Numbered from the stretch's first letter, positions 45,276 through 56,637 are shown. The stretch is DNA of 64,000 nt from Alphaproteobacteria bacterium (GCA_021774575.1 JAJFIX010000006.1:1-64000); one strand, 5' to 3'. Translations and numbers: made by a program. The notes: generated by a model not told the origin, from the sequence alone.

Positions 45276-45647
45276 TCAGTCGGCGTCGGGAGAAAATCCC
45301 GGGTTATCGATGACGCCGAAAATATTGCCAAATGGGTCGCGGACACTGCCAATGCGAATGCCGCCACCGACATCGCGAATTTCTTCGTTGGCGACCGCCC
45401 CCATATTGATGAGCCGGTCCCAGGCTTCATCAATATCGTCAAACCCCCAATAGCCAATCGCGCCCCTGACCGGCGGTGCGCTATTCTCGGTCGGGAGCAA
45501 TCCGAGCTCATATCCGGCGACATTAAAACCGACATAGAACGGCTCATCAAAATAGGGCGGCGTTGCAAAAAAGCCCTCATACCAATCTCTGACCGCTGTG
45601 AGATCGGCAACCCGGAATATGAGCGTTCGAAGCCCTAGAGGGCGCAT
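45276..45647 (-). CDS. VOC-family (glyoxalase/bleomycin resistance-like) protein
   Basis: 123 aa. One pair of betaalphabetabetabeta units: RTLIFRVADLTAVRDWYEGFF ... YWGFDDIDEAWDRLINMGA ... RDPFGNIFGVIDNP. The metal-site Glu near the C-terminus appears to be replaced by the aliphatic GVIDN context, so activity is uncertain. Starts one base after the maeB stop (TAGgATG), so it is translated from the maeB transcript. Confidence 0.82.
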   Translation of the reverse strand: MRPLGLRTLIFRVADLTAVRDWYEGFFATPPYFDEPFYVGFNVAGYELGLLPTENSAPPVRGAIGYWGFDDIDEAWDRLINMGAVANEEIRDVGGGIRIGSVRDPFGNIFGVIDNPGFSPDAD

Positions 45648-45648
45648 C

Positions 45649-47991
45649 CTATGACCCGCCAAACATCGCTGCGGCGCGCGGCAAGCCCTTGGTTTTATTT
45701 TTTGCTTCCTGATGCTCGACCCTGATCGCTTCATGGGCCGCAAGGGCTGCGGCATTGAGAACATCAGAAACCGTCGAGCGCAGCTGCAATATCTCAACCG
45801 ATTTCGATAGCCCCATGAGAATAGGTCCGATATTGCTGCCCCGTCCCATCTGCTGCAAAAGCCGCGAAGTGATATGGGCCGAATGCAAGCCGGGCATGAC
45901 CAGAACATTGGCCGGTCCAGTCAACTTGCAGAATGGATAGAAGCGCTCACGCAGTTCAGGCTGCAGCGCCATATCGGCCGTCATCTCACCATCAAATTCA
46001 AAATCGACTCCCCGGCGCTCGTTCATCAGGGCAACCGCTTCCCGAATGCGGTCAACCCGCGAGCGCATCGGATTGCCGAAATTGGAAAAGGATAGGAACG
46101 CAACCCTTGGCTCATGCCCCATTTGGCGCGCCTTGGCCGCCGATTGGATGGCGATATCGACCAGCATTTCCGGCGTCGGCTCGACATGCAGGCTGGTGTC
46201 GGAAACAAATAATGTGCGGTTGCGGTCGACAAACAGTGTCAGGCCAAAAACCTGGTGTCCCGGTTGCGGGTCAAAGACTTTCGAGATATCGGAAAAGGTC
46301 GTACCAAAGCCTCTGGTCAACCCGGTCACCATTGCGTCGGCTTCCCCCGCCGCCACCATACAAGCACTAAACACATTACGGTTCCGGTTCACCCAGCGGG
46401 CGCAATCGCGATAAAGGCTGCCCTGGCGTTGCAGGCGCCCATAGAGAAACTCAGTATATTGTTCGCGTTTATCCGATAAGCGGGCATTGTGAATTTCAAT
46501 CCCGTCAATTCCACTCAGGCCCATTTCGCTCATTTTGGTTTTCACCACCTCATCGCGCGCAATGAGAATTGGCGTGCCGAGGCCCGCATTGCGGAAATTG
46601 AGAGCCGCCCGGATCGCCCGCTCATCTTCACCTTCGGCAAAAATCACCCTGCGGCGATCTTCCCGCACGGCAGCAAAAATTGCCTGGAGGCTGGAGGCCG
46701 TCGGATCGAGGCGTTGGGCCAATTCCCGACGGTAACTATCCATAGTGCCAATTGGTTTACGCGCCACACCGCTATCCATAGCCGCCTGTGCCACGGCTGT
46801 CGGCACCGCCTCGATCAAGCGCGGATCAAAGGGCGCCGGCATGATATAGTCGGGTCCGTATTGCAGACGGTCAGCGCCATATGCTGCATTAACTTCATCG
46901 GGAACATCCTGACGCGCCAGCGCGGCAATGGCTTGCGCGGCGGCAATTTTCATCTCGTCATTGATGGTCGTCGCCCGTGCGTCCAGAGCGCCACGAAAGA
47001 TATAGGGAAAGCCGAGCACATTATTGACTTGGTTGGGAAAATCCGACCGACCGGTGGCGATGATCGCCCCGCTAGCCACTTCTTTTACATCGTCTGGATA
47101 GATTTCCGGATCGGGATTGGCTAGGGCAAACACAATGGGTTTGTCGGCCATCGACCGCACCATATCTTTGGTCACGGCGTCTTTAACTGAACAGCCGAGG
47201 AAAATATCAGCCCCTTCCATCGCCTCTTCCAGTGTTCGCGCCTTGGTTGGCACCGCATGAGCCGACTTCCACTGGTTCATACCTTCTTGGCGGCCTTGAT
47301 AGATAACGCCCTTCGTATCGCAGAGAATGGCGTTTTCCGGCGGCATGCCCATCGCTTTGATTAATTCGACGCAAGCAATTGAGGCCGACCCGGCACCATT
47401 AATAACAAGTTTGGCTTCTTTGATATCGCGGCCGGTCAAATCGAGGGAATTAATCAACCCGGCCAGGGTCACCACTGCCGTGCCATGCTGGTCATCGTGA
47501 AACACCGGGATGTCCATTGCTTCGCGTAGCCGCTGCTCGATGATGAAGCATTCAGGTGCTTTTATATCTTCAAGATTGATGCCGCCAAAACTGGCCCCAA
47601 GAAACCGCACACAATTTACAAATTCATCGACGTCTTCGGTCGAAACCTCAAGGTCAATTCCGTCGAGATCGGCGAACCGCTTAAACAGCACCGCCTTCCC
47701 CTCCATCACCGGCTTTGACGCCAGGGCACCGATATTGCCCAAGCCCAAAACCGCTGTGCCATTGGATACGATCGCCACGAGATTGCCCTTGGCGGTATAA
47801 TCGTAAGCCAAGTCGGCATTTTCATGAATTTCCAGGCAGGGTGCGGCGACTCCCGGTGAATAAGCCAGGGCAAGGTCACGCTGGGTAATCAGCGGTTTGG
47901 TCGGCGCTATTTCCAGTTTGCCCGGGCGACCCGCCCGATGCATGGCGATCGAATCCTGCTGCAAACTAATAAAGCGTTGATCGTCTGACAT
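45649..47991 (-). CDS. maeB: NADP-dependent malic enzyme (malic/phosphotransacetylase fusion)
   Basis: 780 aa MaeB: malate + NADP to pyruvate + CO2. N-terminal malic domain (about 1-430): [16 protein letters not shown], the catalytic-site [25 protein letters not shown] loop and [25 protein letters not shown]-terminal phosphotransacetylase-like domain (about 430-760), usual in MaeB and thought to bind acetyl-CoA for inhibition rather than catalyse. Full length for the two-domain type. Followed by a small VOC gene. Confidence 0.97.
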   Translation of the reverse strand: MSDDQRFISLQQDSIAMHRAGRPGKLEIAPTKPLITQRDLALAYSPGVAAPCLEIHENADLAYDYTAKGNLVAIVSNGTAVLGLGNIGALASKPVMEGKAVLFKRFADLDGIDLEVSTEDVDEFVNCVRFLGASFGGINLEDIKAPECFIIEQRLREAMDIPVFHDDQHGTAVVTLAGLINSLDLTGRDIKEAKLVINGAGSASIACVELIKAMGMPPENAILCDTKGVIYQGRQEGMNQWKSAHAVPTKARTLEEAMEGADIFLGCSVKDAVTKDMVRSMADKPIVFALANPDPEIYPDDVKEVASGAIIATGRSDFPNQVNNVLGFPYIFRGALDARATTINDEMKIAAAQAIAALARQDVPDEVNAAYGADRLQYGPDYIMPAPFDPRLIEAVPTAVAQAAMDSGVARKPIGTMDSYRRELAQRLDPTASSLQAIFAAVREDRRRVIFAEGEDERAIRAALNFRNAGLGTPILIARDEVVKTKMSEMGLSGIDGIEIHNARLSDKREQYTEFLYGRLQRQGSLYRDCARWVNRNRNVFSACMVAAGEADAMVTGLTRGFGTTFSDISKVFDPQPGHQVFGLTLFVDRNRTLFVSDTSLHVEPTPEMLVDIAIQSAAKARQMGHEPRVAFLSFSNFGNPMRSRVDRIREAVALMNERRGVDFEFDGEMTADMALQPELRERFYPFCKLTGPANVLVMPGLHSAHITSRLLQQMGRGSNIGPILMGLSKSVEILQLRSTVSDVLNAAALAAHEAIRVEHQEAKNKTKGLPRAAAMFGGS

Positions 47992-48156
47992 GAGCTGGGC
48001 TCCGTTATGAGGTCACTTATAATTTTATAACCATACGCATTTCGCGCGATATCCCTTGCCGCCCCCCCAGGGGCCGGATTAGGTTCGGACATCTTAGCCT
48101 CACAGTTCGAACCAGGTCTTTTCAATTTTTCTTGCAATTGAAGTTAGTCACCCGCA

Positions 48157-50880
48157 ATGGCGCGCCCGGACAAAAAAACCACATCCAAGCCTTCGCCGAT
48201 GCTCGCCCAATATTGGGAGATCAAGGCGCAGAATCCCGATTGCATCCTGTTTTTTCGGATGGGTGATTTTTATGAGATGTTTTTTGACGACGCGAAACTT
48301 GCCGCGCCGGTGCTCAATATAACACTGACCAGCCGCGGCAATCACAACGGCGACCCGATCCCGATGGCCGGGGTACCCGTCCACGCGGCCGAACAATATC
48401 TGCCACGCCTCATTCGTGCCGGTCATCGCGTCGCGATCTGCGAGCAAACGGAAAACCCAGCGCAGGCCAGGGCGCGGGGCAACAAGTCGATCGTTAACCG
48501 CGCCGTCGTGCGGATCATCACATCGGGCACCCTGACTGAAGACGAGCTGCTCGATTCCCGGCGAAACAATTATCTTTGCGCCGTCAGCGCCGCCGGAGGC
48601 ACTCTGGGTATCGCGTGGGCCGACATCTCCACCGGCGAGTGTTTTTTACAAGAGCTTGGCGCAACCAATGCCGAGACCATGAGCCAACTCGCCGGGGCAT
48701 TGGCGCGCATAGATCCGGGGGAGCTGCTGTGCCCCGAAGAACTTTATGACCGCCAAGCTTTGGCGCCAATCTGGGCCGATTATCGAGACGTCATCTTACC
48801 GCTGCCCGATAGTCGTTTTGACAGCCGCAATGCTGAAAAACGAATTTGCGATGTCTATAAAATCGGCGAGATAGGACCGCTGGGCGATTTGACCCGATCC
48901 GAAATTGCCACGCTGGGCGCACTTATCGACTACGCCTCGCAAACCCAAGTCGGCAAAGTTCCTTATTTTGAACGGCCGCGCCGACTACGGCCCGCTGGTC
49001 AGGGCAGCGGAGTTATGGAGATCGATGCTGCGACCCGGCGTAACTTGGAACTGACCCGCAGTCTCGACGGTGAAAGCCAAACGAGCCTTATCGCCGCTAT
49101 TGACCGCACAACAACTTCGGCGGGCGCCCGATTGCTCGCCCAGCGGGTTGGGACGCCACTCACCGATATCGATATCATTACCGCCCGCCTCGATATGGTG
49201 TCCTATTATTTCGACAGCGCCAACGGCAGTAATTCATTGACCGCTGATATGCTGGAAATTTTACGCCGAACCCCTGACGTCGAACGAGCCTTGTCGCGTC
49301 TCGACCTCGGGCGCGGTGGACCACGGGACCTCGCGGCTATTTGCGCCGCTGCAAAATCGGGCGAGAACTTGATCGCCTTGCACAAACAAAATGAAACGTC
49401 CCTTGCACCGCTCCCTCACGAAATTAGCGAGGCACTGGAAAATGCCGGAGGCAACGCGGCCCTAATCGCGAAACTTGAAACCGCCCTCGGCCCGGACCTG
49501 CCATTGCTGGCTCGCGACGGCGGCTTTATTGCCGATGGCTATCACGCCGAACTCGACCTGCAGCGCAAGCTACGCGACGAGAGCCGCAAGGTGATCGCCG
49601 CCCTGCAGAAAAAATACGCGGACCAAACCGGGGTCACCAACCTAAAGATCAAACATAATAACGTGCTCGGCTACTTCATTGAGGTAACGCCGACCCAGGC
49701 TGACAAATTAACAGACGGGCAACCGACATTTTTCCATCGCCAGACCCTGGCCAGCGCCAGCCGTTTCACCACAACTGAACTCGCCGAATTGGTTGAGAAA
49801 ATAACTTTGGCCGCCGACCAGGCGCAGGCCATTGAAATGGAGTTGTTTGCCGAATTGGTCGCGGCGGTTGTTGCCGCCCGCCAATCGGTGGCCCAAACAG
49901 GGCGCGCCATCGCCGAGCTGGACGTGGCGTTAGGGCTGGCCACCCTGGCCGTCAGTGAAGATTATTGCCGCCCGGAAATTAATGCCGGTCTGAGTCTCGA
50001 TATCCAGGCTGGGCGACACCCGGTCGTCGAAAAAGCCATTCGCGCCGCGAGCATCGACCCCTATATTCCCAATGATTGCGTCATGTCGGAGAAAGCCCAC
50101 GGCGCTGATGGGGCAACGCGAATATGGCTGCTAACTGGGCCCAACATGGCGGGCAAGAGTACGTTTTTGCGGCAAAATGCCGTTATCATTGTCATGGCAC
50201 AGATGGGATCCTTTGTGCCTGCCGCATCAGCGCATATCGGCGTGGTTGACCGGGTCTTCAGCCGAGTGGGCGCCGCCGACGATCTGGCCCGCGGACGCTC
50301 CACTTTTATGGTAGAAATGGTTGAAACCGCAACCATTCTCTCCCAGGCAACGCCGCGCAGCTTTGTTATTCTGGATGAAATCGGTCGGGGTACCTCGACC
50401 TTTGACGGGCTTTCGATAGCCTGGGCGGTGATGGAGCATCTGCACGACGGCAATAAATGTAGAACCGTATTCGCCACCCATTATCACGAATTGACCAGCT
50501 TGGCCGAACGATTGGACGCGCTTTCCTGCCACACCATGCGGGTCAGAGAATGGAAGGGAAACGTCGTCTTTTTGCACGAAGTCGCCAATGGCAGCGCCGA
50601 CAGATCATACGGCATACACGTCGCCGAACTCGCCGGATTGCCAGAAAATGTCGTTGCCCGGAGCAAAGAAATCCTCACACGACTGGAGGCCAGTGAACAA
50701 TCCCACGCCTTGCGATCTCTGGTCAGTGACCTGCCACTGTTCCAGATACTGGATCAAGCACCGTCTCAGTCGGCCAGTACTGACATAGAAGCAGCGCTCG
50801 GCGAGCTCAATCTTGATGACTTATCCCCCCGCGAGGCTCTTGATACCCTGTACCGCCTGCGGGATATGCTGGATGAGTAA
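48157..50880 (+). CDS. mutS: DNA mismatch repair protein MutS
   Basis: 907 aa. Mismatch-binding FRMGDFYEMFFDDA (Phe-x-Glu motif, about 30-43), connector, levers/clamp, and ATPase with Walker A LTGPNMAGKST, DDLARGRSTFMVEM, Walker B VILDEIGRGTSTFDG and the TVFATHYHEL block. C-terminal beta-clamp/dimer tail. First gene of a co-directional run mutS-MFS-glnD-murJ-trpS. The MFS start overlaps its stop by 8 bases. Confidence 0.98.
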   Translation: MARPDKKTTSKPSPMLAQYWEIKAQNPDCILFFRMGDFYEMFFDDAKLAAPVLNITLTSRGNHNGDPIPMAGVPVHAAEQYLPRLIRAGHRVAICEQTENPAQARARGNKSIVNRAVVRIITSGTLTEDELLDSRRNNYLCAVSAAGGTLGIAWADISTGECFLQELGATNAETMSQLAGALARIDPGELLCPEELYDRQALAPIWADYRDVILPLPDSRFDSRNAEKRICDVYKIGEIGPLGDLTRSEIATLGALIDYASQTQVGKVPYFERPRRLRPAGQGSGVMEIDAATRRNLELTRSLDGESQTSLIAAIDRTTTSAGARLLAQRVGTPLTDIDIITARLDMVSYYFDSANGSNSLTADMLEILRRTPDVERALSRLDLGRGGPRDLAAICAAAKSGENLIALHKQNETSLAPLPHEISEALENAGGNAALIAKLETALGPDLPLLARDGGFIADGYHAELDLQRKLRDESRKVIAALQKKYADQTGVTNLKIKHNNVLGYFIEVTPTQADKLTDGQPTFFHRQTLASASRFTTTELAELVEKITLAADQAQAIEMELFAELVAAVVAARQSVAQTGRAIAELDVALGLATLAVSEDYCRPEINAGLSLDIQAGRHPVVEKAIRAASIDPYIPNDCVMSEKAHGADGATRIWLLTGPNMAGKSTFLRQNAVIIVMAQMGSFVPAASAHIGVVDRVFSRVGAADDLARGRSTFMVEMVETATILSQATPRSFVILDEIGRGTSTFDGLSIAWAVMEHLHDGNKCRTVFATHYHELTSLAERLDALSCHTMRVREWKGNVVFLHEVANGSADRSYGIHVAELAGLPENVVARSKEILTRLEASEQSHALRSLVSDLPLFQILDQAPSQSASTDIEAALGELNLDDLSPREALDTLYRLRDMLDE

Positions 50881-52150
50881 AGGCCTCGCCAACGCAACCG
50901 CCGCGCTCCGCGTTGCCGATTTCAGGCTTTATTTGATAACCAATTGCGTCAGCTTGATTGGCTTGTGGATCCAGCGAGTGGCGGTTCAAGCGCTGGCCTG
51001 GAACCTCACCGGGTCAATGAGTTGGCTTGGCATCATTGCCTTGGTCGACCTCGCTCCGGCGCTGGTTATTGGACCGCTTGCCGGTGCCATTGCCGACCGG
51101 TTTGACCGTAAACGTTTGGCCTATATTACCCAGGTGATATCGATATTGCAGGCGGCGCTACTTGCCGTGGTTACACTCTCCGGCGTGATCGACATCCGGC
51201 TGCTTTTCATCCTCACCGCCGTTGGTGGTATCAACACCGCTTTTTGGGCGCCGGTACGCCAGTCCATTGTGCCGAATTTGGTTCCTCGGGAGCATTTATC
51301 GACGGCCGTAGCGCTGGGATCACTCAATTTCAATTTGGCGCGCTTTATCGGCCCTGCCATTGCCGGGCCTATAATTGTGTTTGCCAATATTGGCTCGGCC
51401 TTTGCCGCAAATGCATGTTCCTATTTGGGTTTTCTCGTCGCCCTACATTTTATTAGTGTTCCGCGCGGACCTCAGTCCGCCAAGAAAGCATCAAACAACA
51501 CCGGTGCCGACGGTGACCGAGGGCTATTTTCCGACATGGTGGACGGATTGAAGTATGTCACCCGGCATAAAGGCATTGGACCGTTGCTCCTCTTTCTCTT
51601 CCTTGGGGGCACGGCCTTGCGCCCGCTGGTTGAACTTCTGCGCGGGTTTGCCGAAATGGCGCACGGCCAAGGTGAGGCAGGATTTGCGATGCTGACATCG
51701 GCGATGGGAGCCGGGGCTCTATTGGTATCGATATGGCTGGCGTTGCGAAGTTCTGAAATTGATCATTTCAAGGCTATCGTTGCTTCGGGTTTTTGCGGCG
51801 GAGCGCTCTTGATAATACTCGCCTTCATGCCATGGTTTTCCGGCGCAATTGTGGTCGTCGCGCTTGCCGCAGCCGCGATAACGGTCAACGGTGTTTCCGG
51901 CCAGATTTTGCTGCAGCTTACCGTACCTGATGCCATGCGAGGGCGGGTCTTAAGCATGTATACAGCCATTTTTCGCGGGACGCCGGCTGTTGGTGCTATC
52001 ATTATTGGTGTCATTGCGGATTTGGCGGGTATCGCCTGGCCGCTGGCCGGTGCCGGGGTTGCTGCGCTCCTTGTTTTTGCTGCCTTGGCCCTAAATCGGG
52101 CACGATTAGCAACCCATTTTACCGATGCGGAGGCGACAGACAAAATATGA
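50873..52150 (+). CDS. MFS transporter (EntS/DHA3-like)
   Basis: 425 aa, about 11-12 membrane helices. The loop motif between helices 2 and 3 is GPLAGAIADRFDRKRL, typical of MFS transporters. FNLARFIGPAIAGPIIV and PDAMRGRVLSMYTAIFRGTPAVGAI segments match the enterobactin-exporter-like (EntS/DHA3) subgroup. The substrate is unknown. The start at 50873 overlaps mutS and the stop overlaps glnD (ATGA), so it is translationally stitched between two housekeeping genes. Confidence 0.88.
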   Translation: MSKGLANATAALRVADFRLYLITNCVSLIGLWIQRVAVQALAWNLTGSMSWLGIIALVDLAPALVIGPLAGAIADRFDRKRLAYITQVISILQAALLAVVTLSGVIDIRLLFILTAVGGINTAFWAPVRQSIVPNLVPREHLSTAVALGSLNFNLARFIGPAIAGPIIVFANIGSAFAANACSYLGFLVALHFISVPRGPQSAKKASNNTGADGDRGLFSDMVDGLKYVTRHKGIGPLLLFLFLGGTALRPLVELLRGFAEMAHGQGEAGFAMLTSAMGAGALLVSIWLALRSSEIDHFKAIVASGFCGGALLIILAFMPWFSGAIVVVALAAAAITVNGVSGQILLQLTVPDAMRGRVLSMYTAIFRGTPAVGAIIIGVIADLAGIAWPLAGAGVAALLVFAALALNRARLATHFTDAEATDKI

Positions 52151-54924
52151 AGGCGGTGGCCAACCAGCGCGAAATAATCGATCGGCGGGTTTTTGCCGCA
52201 GCGCTGGATGCATTGCCTCAGGCTCATAGCGATACGGCAGAACGAAAAGCCGCGTTGCTCGATATATTAAAAACCGCTCTCGCCGATGGACGCTCCGTCG
52301 CCCGCCATCGTTTTGAGGAAGACGGCGCCAGCGCCGAAGATACGTTGCTGGGCCTGACATTTCTCGTCGACCAATTACTGCGGCTACTGTTCGATTATGC
52401 GATGGCCCACGAATATCCTGCCACGAATCCGACGTCTGGAGACCGGCTGGCCATCGTCGCCGTTGGCGGCTATGGCCGTCGGGAAATGGCGCCCCATTCC
52501 GATGTCGATCTGTTGTTTCTGCTGCCCTATAAACAGACACCCCATAGCGAGCAAATTACCGAATATATGCTCTACGCCTTATGGGATTTGGGCCTCAAAG
52601 TCGGCCACGCAACACGATCCGTCGATGAGTGCTTATCCATGTCGCGCAAAGACATCACAGTGCGCACGGGTATTCTCGAAGCCCGCTATATCTGTGGTGA
52701 CGAGGCGCTTTACGCCGATTTACGCGACCGCTTTCGCGATGAAATCGTCGCCAACACCGCGATTGAGTTTGTCGAGGCAAAACTGGCCGAGCGAGACCTC
52801 AGGCACAACAAACTCGGCGACACGCGCTACCTTGTCGAGCCCAATGTGAAAGAGGGCAAGGGCGGTCTGCGGGATCTTCAGACCCTTTATTGGATTGCCA
52901 AATATGTCTACCGGGTCGAGCGAAGCGCCGATCTAGTTGAGCGAGGATTGCTAACCAAAACCGAGTTTAGAAGATTTGCCAAGGCACAAGAACTTCTCTG
53001 GAGTGTGCGCTGCCATCTCCACTATTTGACCAATCGGGCCGAGGAGCATCTGACCTTCGACTTGCAGCAGCCGATTGCCGAGCGTATGGGATATACCGAC
53101 CATGCCGGAACCAGCGGCATTGAGCGCTTCATGAAGCATTTTTATATCTCGGCAAAAAATGTTGGCGACTTCACAAGAATTCTATGCGCCGCAATCGAAG
53201 CCGAGCATATGCGAAAACCCCGAATTCGATTGCCTCGGTTCACCAAACCAAAACAAATAGAAGGTTTTCGGGTCGATGGCGAGCGGCTCAATGTTGCCGA
53301 TGAAGCGATATTTCGGAGCGAGCCAGCAGCGATAATAAGACTATTTCACGCCAGCCACATTGCCGGGCTTGATATTCACCCCACGGCGCTGCGTCTGGTG
53401 ACACAAAATTTGAAGGCAATCGACTATCGTGTTCGCGAAGACAAGGACGCCAACGCGCTGTTCATGGAAATTCTAACGGCAAAAACCGGCCAGGAGGTAA
53501 CCCTAAAACGCATGAACGAGGCCGGAGCGCTGGGCCGATTCTTGCCGGAGTTTGGGCGCGTCGTCGGTCAGATGCAACACGACATGTATCACGTCTATAC
53601 CGTCGACGAGCACACGTTAAAGGCCATCGGAATTCTCAACGGAATAGAGCGCGGCACCCTGAAAAAAGACCACCCGCTGTCGGCCGATATTATTCACAAA
53701 GTAATTTCACGCCAGGTCCTCTACCTCTCAGTGCTCTTTCACGATATTGCCAAGGGGCGCGGCGGCGATCATTCGGTCCTTGGCGCTGAGCTCGCCTTGC
53801 AGACCTGCCCTCGCTTAGGGCTCGATGACGAGGAGACCGAAACCGTCGCTTGGTTGGTGCGTTGGCATTTGGCAATGTCAAATACGGCATTCAAGCGAGA
53901 CCTTTCCGACCCAAAAACCATCGCCGATTTTGCCGAACTCGTTCAGTCTCCCGAACGATTACGTTTGCTGCTCTGTTTAACAGTGGTTGATATCCGTGCC
54001 GTCGGTCCAACTGTTTGGAATAGCTGGAAGGCCTCATTGCTCCGCGAGCTTTATTATTCGACAGAAGAAGTCCTTTCCGGCGGTCTGCAGACGACGAACC
54101 GAGATGCCAGAGTTACCGCGGCCCAGGAGGCATTGCGCGCCGAACTCGGCGGATGGAGCGACACTGATTTCGAGGCCCATCTCGGACGCGGCTATCCAGG
54201 ATACTGGCTGGCATTTAAGCCAACGACGCTGGCCCGCCATGCCCGTCAAATTCGCGCTGCCGAGGCTGCCAAACAGCCACTTTCAATCGAAACCAAAGTC
54301 GATTCCGTGCAAGGCATAACCGACGTCACGGTTTATGCCCAGGATCACCCTGGTTTGTTCTCGGCGCTATCTGGCGCTTTTTCAAATTGCGGCGCTAATG
54401 TTGTCGCCGCACGCATTTTTACCACGCCGGAGGGCATGGCTCTCGATAGCTTTTTACTGCAAAACCGTAATCGTGAAGCCTTTGCGCGCCCCAGCGACTT
54501 GGCCAAAATGTCGGTGGCGATTGAGCGCGCACTTGAAGGATTGAAAGGCAGCCGTCGACCCTCAAAGGGTAACTTTGTCGCGGAAAGGACTAAAGTTTTT
54601 AAGGTGCCGATACGGGTTCTCATCGATAATAAGGCGAGTGCGGCGCACACAGTGATTGAGGTTAATGGCCGTGACCGACCGGGGTTTCTTTACGACGTAA
54701 CCACCGCCTTATTTGACCTTGGATTACGAATTGCCAGCGCCCAGATAACAACCTACGGCGAGCGGGCCGTTGATACGTTTTACGTCAAGGACGGTTTCGG
54801 AATGAAAATAACCCATGACGGTAGGCTAAAGCATATTCGGGAACTCGTACTCGAAGAGTTGAGAGCAAAAGAGTTATCAGGCGAAGCGTCGACCAATTCC
54901 GGACAACAAGCAGCAGCCGGCTGA
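52147..54924 (+). CDS. glnD: Bifunctional uridylyltransferase/uridylyl-removing enzyme GlnD
   Basis: 925 aa nitrogen sensor that modifies PII in response to glutamine. Nucleotidyltransferase domain (about 100-200) with VGGYGRREMAPHSDVDLLFL (G-x-G-R...D-x-D); UTase linker; HD domain with LFHDIAKGRGGDHS for uridylyl removal; two C-terminal ACT domains (about 720-800, 830-905), the second with NGRDRPGFLYDVTTALFD. Translation is coupled to the MFS gene. murJ follows after 51 bases. Confidence 0.97.
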   Translation: MKAVANQREIIDRRVFAAALDALPQAHSDTAERKAALLDILKTALADGRSVARHRFEEDGASAEDTLLGLTFLVDQLLRLLFDYAMAHEYPATNPTSGDRLAIVAVGGYGRREMAPHSDVDLLFLLPYKQTPHSEQITEYMLYALWDLGLKVGHATRSVDECLSMSRKDITVRTGILEARYICGDEALYADLRDRFRDEIVANTAIEFVEAKLAERDLRHNKLGDTRYLVEPNVKEGKGGLRDLQTLYWIAKYVYRVERSADLVERGLLTKTEFRRFAKAQELLWSVRCHLHYLTNRAEEHLTFDLQQPIAERMGYTDHAGTSGIERFMKHFYISAKNVGDFTRILCAAIEAEHMRKPRIRLPRFTKPKQIEGFRVDGERLNVADEAIFRSEPAAIIRLFHASHIAGLDIHPTALRLVTQNLKAIDYRVREDKDANALFMEILTAKTGQEVTLKRMNEAGALGRFLPEFGRVVGQMQHDMYHVYTVDEHTLKAIGILNGIERGTLKKDHPLSADIIHKVISRQVLYLSVLFHDIAKGRGGDHSVLGAELALQTCPRLGLDDEETETVAWLVRWHLAMSNTAFKRDLSDPKTIADFAELVQSPERLRLLLCLTVVDIRAVGPTVWNSWKASLLRELYYSTEEVLSGGLQTTNRDARVTAAQEALRAELGGWSDTDFEAHLGRGYPGYWLAFKPTTLARHARQIRAAEAAKQPLSIETKVDSVQGITDVTVYAQDHPGLFSALSGAFSNCGANVVAARIFTTPEGMALDSFLLQNRNREAFARPSDLAKMSVAIERALEGLKGSRRPSKGNFVAERTKVFKVPIRVLIDNKASAAHTVIEVNGRDRPGFLYDVTTALFDLGLRIASAQITTYGERAVDTFYVKDGFGMKITHDGRLKHIRELVLEELRAKELSGEASTNSGQQAAAG

Positions 54925-54975
54925 TCCGGTTTCGATTTATCCTGATCATTTAAAAACAGCTAAGCAGAACGGCCC

Positions 54976-56517
54976 ATGTCACTCATACGTTCCATCGCGA
55001 CAGTGAGCTCATGGACCATGGCGAGCCGTGTCTTGGGCTTGGTCCGCGATATTCTGATCGCGCGCTATCTTGGTGCCGGCCCTGTTGCGGACGCCTTTTT
55101 TGTGGCCTTTAAATTTCCCAATTTCTTTCGTCGATTGTTTGCGGAAGGGGCATTTAACGCGGCCTTCGTCCCGCAATTCTCCGCGATATTGGAGCGTGAA
55201 GGTAAAGCGGCAGCAAGAATATTTGCCGAGGCAGCGTTGGCCGTCATGATTTTCGTCCTTTTGCCCGCCGTCATTATCGCCCAATTTGCCATGCCACAAA
55301 TCATGATCGTTTTGGCGCCGGGTTTTCGTGGTGATCCGCAAACTTTTCTCCTCGCTGTCGAGCTCACCAGAATGACCTTCCCATATCTATTGTTTATGGC
55401 GCTTACAGCTCTGTTTGGCGGCGTATTGAACTCCTTGGGGAAATTCGCCGCGGTTGCCGCAGCTCCAGTCTTTCTGAACATTATCCTTATATTCGCTTTG
55501 GTATTCTTGAGCTTTGTGCTGCCAACGCCTGGACACACATTGGCAATTGGGGTGGCAGTGGCCGGAGCGTTCCAACTATTGCTGGTCGCTGTCTCAGCAG
55601 CGCGGAACGGAATGCCGCTATTTTTGCGTTGGCCGCAATTGACCCGCCAGGTTCGCACAACATTGCGTCTCATGGTACCGGGCGCCATTGGCGCTGGTGT
55701 CGTTCAGATTAATCTCGTCATCGACGTCATGCTCGCGTCACTCTTGCCAGCAGGCTCAATATCTTACCTTTATTATGCTGATCGGTTGGCCCAATTCCCT
55801 CTTGGTGTTATTGGGGTCGCCACGGGTGTCGCATTACTACCGCTGATGTCACGCCAACTGGGGCAAGGCGACCCACAAGCGGCAGTTTCGAGCCAAAATA
55901 GGGCGATTGAACTCGCCCTGTTGCTCACAGTACCTGCTGCTGCGGCCCTGGTCGCCATACCGGAACAGATTGTGGCTTTATTGTTTGAGCGCGGCACCTT
56001 TGACGCTGCGTCAACCGAGGCTACGGCACGAGCACTGATCGCGTTTGCTGTCGGAATTCCGGCCTATGTAGTGATCAAGGCGTTAACGCCAGGGTTCTTC
56101 GCCCGGGGCGATACGGCGACCCCGGTAATGATTGCCGGATTTGCGATGATCATAAATATCGCCGCGGCGATCATCCTAATGCAGTATTTTGCTCACGCTG
56201 GCATTGCCCTTGCCACCGCTATTTCGGCTTGGGTTAACGCATTGCTCCTCCTTCTGTTTTTAGCTCGAAAGGCCTATTTCCGCCCAGACCGCCGCTTGGT
56301 TAGTCGTGTGCCGCGAATTTTTGTTGCCTCGCTTGCCATGGCATTTGCTGTTCATTATGCAGAGGCTCAATTTGGGGTTCTATTTATTCAGGGCTTTTGG
56401 TCAAAGGCGGGCGCCATGATGGCGTTGGTGGTTGGCGGTGTTGCTATTTTTAGCCTACTCGCCCTGGGCCTTCGCGCGGTAACTCTAGCTGAAGTTCGTT
56501 CAATATTGAGGCGCTGA
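54976..56517 (+). CDS. murJ: Lipid II flippase MurJ (MviN)
   Basis: 513 aa, about 13-14 transmembrane helices. Starts SLIRSIATVSSWTMASRVLGLVRDILIARYLGAGPVADAFFVAFKFPNFFRRLFAEGAFNAAFVP, the most conserved part of the MviN family (includes the arginines of the central cavity). LYYADRLAQFPLGVIGVATGVALLPLMSR is another hallmark. It flips lipid-linked peptidoglycan precursor across the inner membrane. In line with trpS 120 bases downstream. Confidence 0.97.
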   Translation: MSLIRSIATVSSWTMASRVLGLVRDILIARYLGAGPVADAFFVAFKFPNFFRRLFAEGAFNAAFVPQFSAILEREGKAAARIFAEAALAVMIFVLLPAVIIAQFAMPQIMIVLAPGFRGDPQTFLLAVELTRMTFPYLLFMALTALFGGVLNSLGKFAAVAAAPVFLNIILIFALVFLSFVLPTPGHTLAIGVAVAGAFQLLLVAVSAARNGMPLFLRWPQLTRQVRTTLRLMVPGAIGAGVVQINLVIDVMLASLLPAGSISYLYYADRLAQFPLGVIGVATGVALLPLMSRQLGQGDPQAAVSSQNRAIELALLLTVPAAAALVAIPEQIVALLFERGTFDAASTEATARALIAFAVGIPAYVVIKALTPGFFARGDTATPVMIAGFAMIINIAAAIILMQYFAHAGIALATAISAWVNALLLLLFLARKAYFRPDRRLVSRVPRIFVASLAMAFAVHYAEAQFGVLFIQGFWSKAGAMMALVVGGVAIFSLLALGLRAVTLAEVRSILRR

Positions 56518-56637
56518 GGGTCTTAATTGGCTTGCATCGAGGGTCGCGGGGCCGAGAGGGTCACACGGCTTGACCCGATAGCCCTGTTGGCCGTAACTGC
56601 TTTGCACAGACGAAACCTATACAGGACGAGGCAATTC

